64,000 bases of DNA from JAJTGZ01 sp964403525 (GTDB taxonomy: Bacteria; Planctomycetota; Phycisphaerae; Phycisphaerales; UBA1924). Shown here one piece after another: positions 60,171 through 64,000 of the stretch. Location of the stretch: contig CAYOGE010000015.1 of NCBI GenBank assembly GCA_964403525.1, positions 11,027 through 75,026 of the forward strand, read 5' to 3'. The notes beneath the pieces are model-generated. The model saw only the letters and a program-made list of their open reading frames with translations, was not told the DNA's origin and made no database searches. The translations under genes were made by a program, and so were the position numbers. Position 1 is the first letter of the stretch. The number at the start of each line of letters is the position of its first letter.

Positions 60171-60769
60171 TTCCCCGGCGTCTGGTACGCCTCGCAGTTT
60201 TCTGCGCCCTCGGACGTGCAGAAGCTGTACGTCTTCATCTTCTTGATGCGCGGCGAGTAGATGTGCAACGTCACGAGGTCTTCACCCGGCGCCTGCATGT
60301 TCGCCACCTGGTGGATGTCGGCTTCTTCCGCGGAACAGATGTACCCGGGCTTCATCGGCGTGGAGCCGACCGGGCAGATCATGCCGCTGGGCGTGTTCAC
60401 AAAGCGGATCTCGGTCCCCGTGCCGTGCACAACGCGGAACGCGCACGACACACCCGCGTGGTCATGGATCGGCGTGCAGTGACCGCTCCGCCACGTCAGC
60501 GCGAGCAGCTCGAAGTGCTCCGAGCTGGCGATCGTGTTGCGCCTGTACGCCTTCGTGCCGAATTGGCACGCACCCTCGATGTCCGCGCGCGTGATGTTCG
60601 CCTCGATCAGCATCCGGTCGAGCGTCTTCAGGTCGGCCCGCCCCTTCAGGCTGAGGAGGTAATCGATCAGCTTCGCCAGCTTGGGGAACCGCTCCTGCGG
60701 AGACTGGCCAGCGCCGCCCGCGCTGCCATCGGCCGAACCCTGCCCTGCTTTGGATGCAATCGACGCCAT
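60167..60769 (-). CDS. cysteine dioxygenase type I
   Basis: 200 residues. Cupin enzyme oxidising cysteine to cysteine sulfinate with O2 and non-heme Fe(II). Metal site: HCTPIHDHAGVSCAFRVVHG gives the HxH pair, and EEADIHQVANM the third His. The Cys seven residues after the first of the pair corresponds to Cys93 of mammalian enzymes, and Tyr in LHIYSPRI to Tyr157, so the Cys-Tyr cross-linked cofactor is possible, whereas many bacterial CDOs lack that Cys. The N-terminal 30 residues are Gly/Ser-rich. ATG at 60769 with GGAGG 6 bases upstream. It lies 134 bases after the class V PLP enzyme on the same strand. Confidence 0.9.
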   Translation of the reverse strand: MASIASKAGQGSADGSAGGAGQSPQERFPKLAKLIDYLLSLKGRADLKTLDRMLIEANITRADIEGACQFGTKAYRRNTIASSEHFELLALTWRSGHCTPIHDHAGVSCAFRVVHGTGTEIRFVNTPSGMICPVGSTPMKPGYICSAEEADIHQVANMQAPGEDLVTLHIYSPRIKKMKTYSFCTSEGAENCEAYQTPGN

Positions 60770-60902
60770 TTCAGCCTCCAATCGCGTTTGACCTCTCCAC
60801 AGTATGTCCGCGCCGACCCGCAACGGCCACTCGAATCCGCCCGTCACGCGCGCCCGACCGCGTGAGCCGCTCGCCCCCGCACGTGCTTCGAGCAAAGCCT
60901 GC

Positions 60903-62171
60903 TCAGCACCCCTCCGCTGCCAACTCGGCGGCCAGCGCTCCAGCCAGGTACTCGTACTGCTCCAGCGAGTTATAAACCATCGCGCTGATGCGGACCACGC
61001 GCTGGCGCTGGCCGTCACCCAAGGCCACGCTGTGCACGGGCACCTGCACACGCCACCGCTCAAGGAGCCGGTCCTGCAGCGGGTCGGCGTACCTGCTCGG
61101 CCCCACACCGCGCCCGGACACCTTCGACGCCGGAGGAACCGGCAATGTCAACGCCCGCATTGCGCTGAGCATCGACCCCGGAGCAAGCAGCCGCCCCTCG
61201 CCCCAGCGCTCCAGCGCTGCGCTGATCGCCGCGCCTCCTTTCCGGGCCAACGCGCCGCAGTGCTCGCGCAACGCGGGCCACCCACCCGCCATCTCACCCA
61301 CCGCCTCGATCGCCCGGGGCGCGACCAGCCACGGCGTGTAATCGCGCGTGCCCGTCATGTCGAACTCGAGCCGGAAGCGCGACCGGTCGGTCCGCTCGCT
61401 GTTGGCGCCGTGCGAGATCGTCAGCGGCCGCACGTTCTGCTGCCGGTCTGGGCGAACGTACAGCACCGCAGCCCCCTTGGGCGCACAGCACCACTTGTGC
61501 AGGTTCGCCGTGCAGTACGCCGGCGCAAGCGCGGAGATGTCGAGCGCCGTGAACCCCGGCGCATGGGCGCTGTCGAGCAGAACATCCACCCCCATCCGCC
61601 GCTGCACCGCTTCGATGATCGGCGCAACGGGCAGCACGATCGCGCTGGGGCTTGTGACGTGGCTGAGCAGCAGCAGCTTCGCGCGAGCACCCTCGGCCTC
61701 CACCGACTCGACCACCGCCTCGACCACCTGCGCTTCACCGCCAACTGGGCACGGCAGATCCACGCTCTTGACGGTCGCCCCCGCCCGCTCGGCCGCGTAT
61801 CGCAGCGCATTGCTGCACGCGTTGTACTCGTGCGAACCGGTGATCACCACGTCGCCAGGCTTAAACGCGAGCGACCGCACAACCGTGTTCACACCCTCGG
61901 TCGCGTTGGAGACAAACGCCAGGTCGTCCGCCGGGCACCCGACAAACGCGGCGACTCGCACGCGCGCCGCGTCGAGCATGCCCTCAAGGTCCTCCACAAA
62001 GAACCTTACCGGCTCGCGTTCAACCCGGCGACGCAAGGCTTCCTGCTCGTCCAGCACGGTGCGCGGCGTGTTGCCGAAACTGCCGTGATTGAGAAACACC
62101 AGGTCCCGGTCGACGAGGAAGTGATCGGCGAGCGGTGAATAGGCCGGCAGCGCTCGTGAGAAGGGGGCCAT
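60903..62171 (-). CDS. class V aminotransferase-fold PLP enzyme (isopenicillin-N-epimerase-like)
   Basis: 422 residues. Fold type I PLP enzyme of class V. Motifs: FLNHGSFGNTPRTVLDEQEA, FVSNATEGVNTVVRSL (phosphate-binding region), VDVLLDSAHAPG (Asp-xxx-His), and the Schiff-base Lys in TANLHKWCCAPKGAAVLYVR. This pattern is shared by isopenicillin N epimerase-like proteins, cysteine desulfurase-like and related enzymes; the true substrate is not evident. Near cysteine dioxygenase and a putative sulfate exporter, it might act on cysteine or cysteine sulfinate, which is inference. ATG at 62171, 6 bases after the stop of the small upstream gene; a GATAAT box overlaps that stop, so transcription may be independent or coupled. 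Confidence 0.88.
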   Translation of the reverse strand: MAPFSRALPAYSPLADHFLVDRDLVFLNHGSFGNTPRTVLDEQEALRRRVEREPVRFFVEDLEGMLDAARVRVAAFVGCPADDLAFVSNATEGVNTVVRSLAFKPGDVVITGSHEYNACSNALRYAAERAGATVKSVDLPCPVGGEAQVVEAVVESVEAEGARAKLLLLSHVTSPSAIVLPVAPIIEAVQRRMGVDVLLDSAHAPGFTALDISALAPAYCTANLHKWCCAPKGAAVLYVRPDRQQNVRPLTISHGANSERTDRSRFRLEFDMTGTRDYTPWLVAPRAIEAVGEMAGGWPALREHCGALARKGGAAISAALERWGEGRLLAPGSMLSAMRALTLPVPPASKVSGRGVGPSRYADPLQDRLLERWRVQVPVHSVALGDGQRQRVVRISAMVYNSLEQYEYLAGALAAELAAEGC

Positions 62172-62176
62172 CCCCG

Positions 62177-62182
62177 ATTATC
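62177..62182 (-). promoter_or_regulatory. possible -10 box (GATAAT) before the class V PLP enzyme gene
   Basis: GATAAT on the minus strand, 5 bases before the ATG at 62171, but it contains the TAA stop of the upstream gene, so it may be coincidence. Confidence 0.3.
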
Positions 62183-62525
62183 CCTGCACGTCAAGGGCCC
62201 GGCCGAGCGAAACGACCGTCGCCGCTTCCATCTTGTCAGACGGCCGGCGGTACATCTGGTACGTACCGCCCGCTCCGAGCTGGCTCTTGCTCTGGGCGGG
62301 AACGTCGCCGCTGAAGTCGACCTTTCCGGGAACAACGGCCGCGACCAGCGCGTTCACAGCCGGCGCCCGACCCTTCACTTCGGCCTTGTCGACCGGTGCT
62401 GCCTTCTGCGAGGGCCCGACCTTGGCGACAACGCTCGCATCGCCCGCCGCACGGGCAGGCGCGACGCCCGCCGAGCCGTACATCCGAGCAAGCAGCGCCG
62501 CCTGGTTGTTCCCGCTGATCTGCAT
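62178..62525 (-). CDS. small protein of unknown function
   Basis: 115 residues, Ala/Val/Lys-rich, no membrane segment and no recognised domain. Begins MQISGNNQAALLARMYGSAG; ends YQMYRRPSDKMEAATVVSLG and RALDVQG. A central linker with many Ala, Pro and Lys suggests disorder. The ATG at 62525 has GGGAG 5 bases upstream; an ATG 15 bases earlier lacks a ribosome site. It is 6 bases upstream of the class V PLP gene, so probably in one unit. Some regulators of flagella in planctomycetes have a similar look, but no assignment is justified. Confidence 0.55.
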   Translation of the reverse strand: MQISGNNQAALLARMYGSAGVAPARAAGDASVVAKVGPSQKAAPVDKAEVKGRAPAVNALVAAVVPGKVDFSGDVPAQSKSQLGAGGTYQMYRRPSDKMEAATVVSLGRALDVQG

Positions 62526-62782
62526 ACCGCTCCCGTTCATGCGATGGCCGCATTCAAGCGTACCACCGCGCCCACGCAGATCGGACGCAGCGCAACCTTT
62601 CAACCACTGGAACCGAAGAAAACTGAGGCCGCACCCGACCAGCATCCGAATGATCAGGCAAAGGTTGCGTGAACGAGGGAGCCCCTAGGGCCTCCCCCCC
62701 TATCCTTCACCCTTGCGCAGGCGGCAGTCGGTCCCGCCACAAACCTCCTCCCACCCTCCTCACCCGCAGTGGACGCACGACT

Positions 62783-63505
62783 ATGCCCTCAGCACCCGAT
62801 GATCAGCCCATGCTCGGCGTTCCCCGCGGCAACGGGCAGGAAGTTGTCATTGAGCGTGAGATCAAGCAACTCCGCGGCATGATCCTGGCCGAGGCCGCGA
62901 CGGCGATCGGCATGGTGGAGCAAGCGGCCGAAGCGCTCGTCGCCCTCGACGACAACGCCGCGCGCGTCGTCATCGGTCGCGACGACGAGATCGACCGCGA
63001 GGAAGTGAAGATCGAAGAGGCGTGCTTCCGCGTGCTGGCGCTCTTCCACCCGTTCGCCAAGGACTTCAGGCTGATCACGACGTTCGTCAAGGTGAACAAC
63101 GACATCGAGCGCGTCGCCGACCACGCCTGCTCGGTCGCCAAGCAGACTGTCAAGCTCAAGAAGCTCGGCGTCAAGTCGACCCCGACGGCCCTGACCGAAC
63201 TCGCACAGCGCGTCCCCATGCTCTGCCGCGGCGTGCTCAACATCCTCGCGAGCGAGGACGCGGCCGACGCCCGCGAGCTCGCGGCCAAGGACAAGGCGAT
63301 CGACAGCCTCGAGAAGCAGCTCTTTGAGGAGTGCGTCAGCCTGATGGTCGATGCCCGCGACAGCAAAGCGGCGGGGCTCATCATGTACCGATGCGGGCGC
63401 GAACTGGAACGCGTCGGTGACCTTATGAAGAACATCGCGGAAGACCTGATCTATCTTCAGAGCGGCACGATCGTGCGCCACGAGAAGAAACTCCTGAAGC
63501 AGTAG
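62783..63505 (+). CDS. phoU: phosphate signalling protein PhoU
   Basis: 240 residues. Two three-helix bundles of the PhoU fold: IEREIKQLRGMILAEAATAI, DDEIDREEVKIEEACFRVLA with the acidic metal-binding cluster (E/DxxxD), RLITTFVKVNNDIERVADHA, and in the second half ECVSLMVDARDSKAAGLIMY and RCGRELERVGDLMKNIAEDL. PhoU tunes phosphate uptake by the Pst transporter and the PhoR/PhoB system. No pst or pho genes are adjacent. An N-terminal leader of about 20 residues precedes the domain. ATG at 62783, with a TATCCT box at 62701; no clear ribosome site. Confidence 0.92.
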   Translation: MPSAPDDQPMLGVPRGNGQEVVIEREIKQLRGMILAEAATAIGMVEQAAEALVALDDNAARVVIGRDDEIDREEVKIEEACFRVLALFHPFAKDFRLITTFVKVNNDIERVADHACSVAKQTVKLKKLGVKSTPTALTELAQRVPMLCRGVLNILASEDAADARELAAKDKAIDSLEKQLFEECVSLMVDARDSKAAGLIMYRCGRELERVGDLMKNIAEDLIYLQSGTIVRHEKKLLKQ

Positions 63506-63771
63506 GACGCCCGTGGCGACAGTCTGCCGCCACGGTGTGCGACACGCTCGCCGACGACGCAACCCCAGCCTGCGGCCAATCAACCCCAATTCCCGCCGGC
63601 GCACCGACCCGCCGGTGCGGTTTCATCCGGGCCCGCCGGGGCGTCAAGTTCAACATGCTTAGCAGCAGGGGATCTGGCGGGATGGTCATCGCCGACGCCT
63701 GGCACCCGGCGTGTCGCGAGCCTCTCGCCGAGACCCGGGTCAAATAGCCCAGCGCTGTGCGCGAACGAGCC
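63506..63771. other. gene-free stretch between phoU and the 16S terminator
   Basis: No credible coding frame and no RNA motif recognised. It separates two convergent units. Confidence 0.5.
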
Positions 63772-63818
63772 AAAGCAAAAAGCGACAACGCCCGCCGGTG
63801 ATGAGCCGACGGGCGTTG
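63772..63818 (-). terminator. rho-independent terminator of the 16S rRNA transcript
   Basis: On the minus strand a 9-bp stem CAACGCCCG / CGGGCGTTG (63786-63818, internal loop able to pair further) is followed by TCGCTTTTTGCTTT. It lies about 143 bases after the 16S 3' end, with no 23S gene between. Confidence 0.8.
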
Positions 63819-63954
63819 CGTTATATCGTGAAACAGTTGGGTGTCCGAACTTCGACCGTTGCCGGCCGGGTGCCCTGGGCCTTCGCAGGCTTCAGGACGA
63901 GGGTGCGCTGACAACCGGTTACGGATCGCTCCGTAGGTCCGGTCTAAGGAAATC

Positions 63955-64000
<46 letters not shown>

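Overview
The window is a GC-rich (roughly two-thirds G+C) bacterial chromosome segment that looks like a planctomycete of the class Phycisphaerae. Reasons: a 23S and a 16S rRNA gene lie on the same strand but about 61.6 kb apart; there is a Minf_1886-family protein (a Planctomycetes/Verrucomicrobia family); two secreted proteins end in paired NNDFIVFI-type dockerin-like repeats; and the alternative complex III / caa3-oxidase cluster is of the kind found in this phylum. No species is claimed.

Layout. 1-2378: 23S rRNA (minus, 3' part beyond the edge). 2.9-8.6 kb: a three-gene minus-strand operon for a PilM-like inner-membrane platform. 8.9-15.7 kb: a copper-binding lipoprotein, a small conserved protein, a Memo-family protein, a dockerin-type secreted protein, a uracil-DNA glycosylase, an AI-2E-family permease, Minf_1886 and a 3-methyladenine glycosylase. 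15.7-20.2 kb: ccsB-ccsA (System II cytochrome c maturation). 20.3-25 kb: amidohydrolase, OmpA-type lipoprotein, and a response regulator with an HDOD domain. 25-41 kb: a minus-strand respiratory supercluster actABCDEF - small membrane protein - SCO - ctaC - ctaD - ctaE - ctaF - membrane protein, with ctaA (heme A synthase) divergent. 43.6-47.7 kb: tRNA-Gln, nucleotidyltransferase (GlmU N-domain), prs, rplY, pth, rpsF. 47.8-52.6 kb: tRNA-Ser, aguB-aguA (agmatine to putrescine), an unknown zinc-ribbon membrane protein, pyrD. 52.9-63.5 kb: a dockerin-type secreted protein, a TPR-YggX fusion, an ABC exporter, a membrane protein, an M32 carboxypeptidase, a putative sulfate exporter, cysteine dioxygenase, a class V PLP enzyme, a small unknown protein and phoU. 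63961-64000: the 3' end of 16S rRNA (minus) with its own downstream terminator.

How the genes fit together. The central theme is aerobic respiration through alternative complex III coupled to a caa3-type oxidase of the A2 sequence type (YSHPVV motif instead of the proton-channel Glu). The window also supplies much of the assembly machinery: ccsA/ccsB for c-heme attachment (ActA, ActE and CtaC carry CxxCH motifs), SCO for the CuA site, CtaA for heme A, and a copper-binding lipoprotein. A second small theme is cysteine/sulfur handling (cysteine dioxygenase, PLP enzyme, COG2855-type exporter).

Recurrent signals outside genes: rho-independent terminators; eight genes with a TAnnnT box 6-9 bases before the start codon and no Shine-Dalgarno, suggesting leaderless transcription; a dispersed inverted repeat placed just before two start codons; two REP-like elements; and a direct-repeat operator-like site between a TATAAT box and ccsB. 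No CRISPR array, insertion sequence or prophage was seen.
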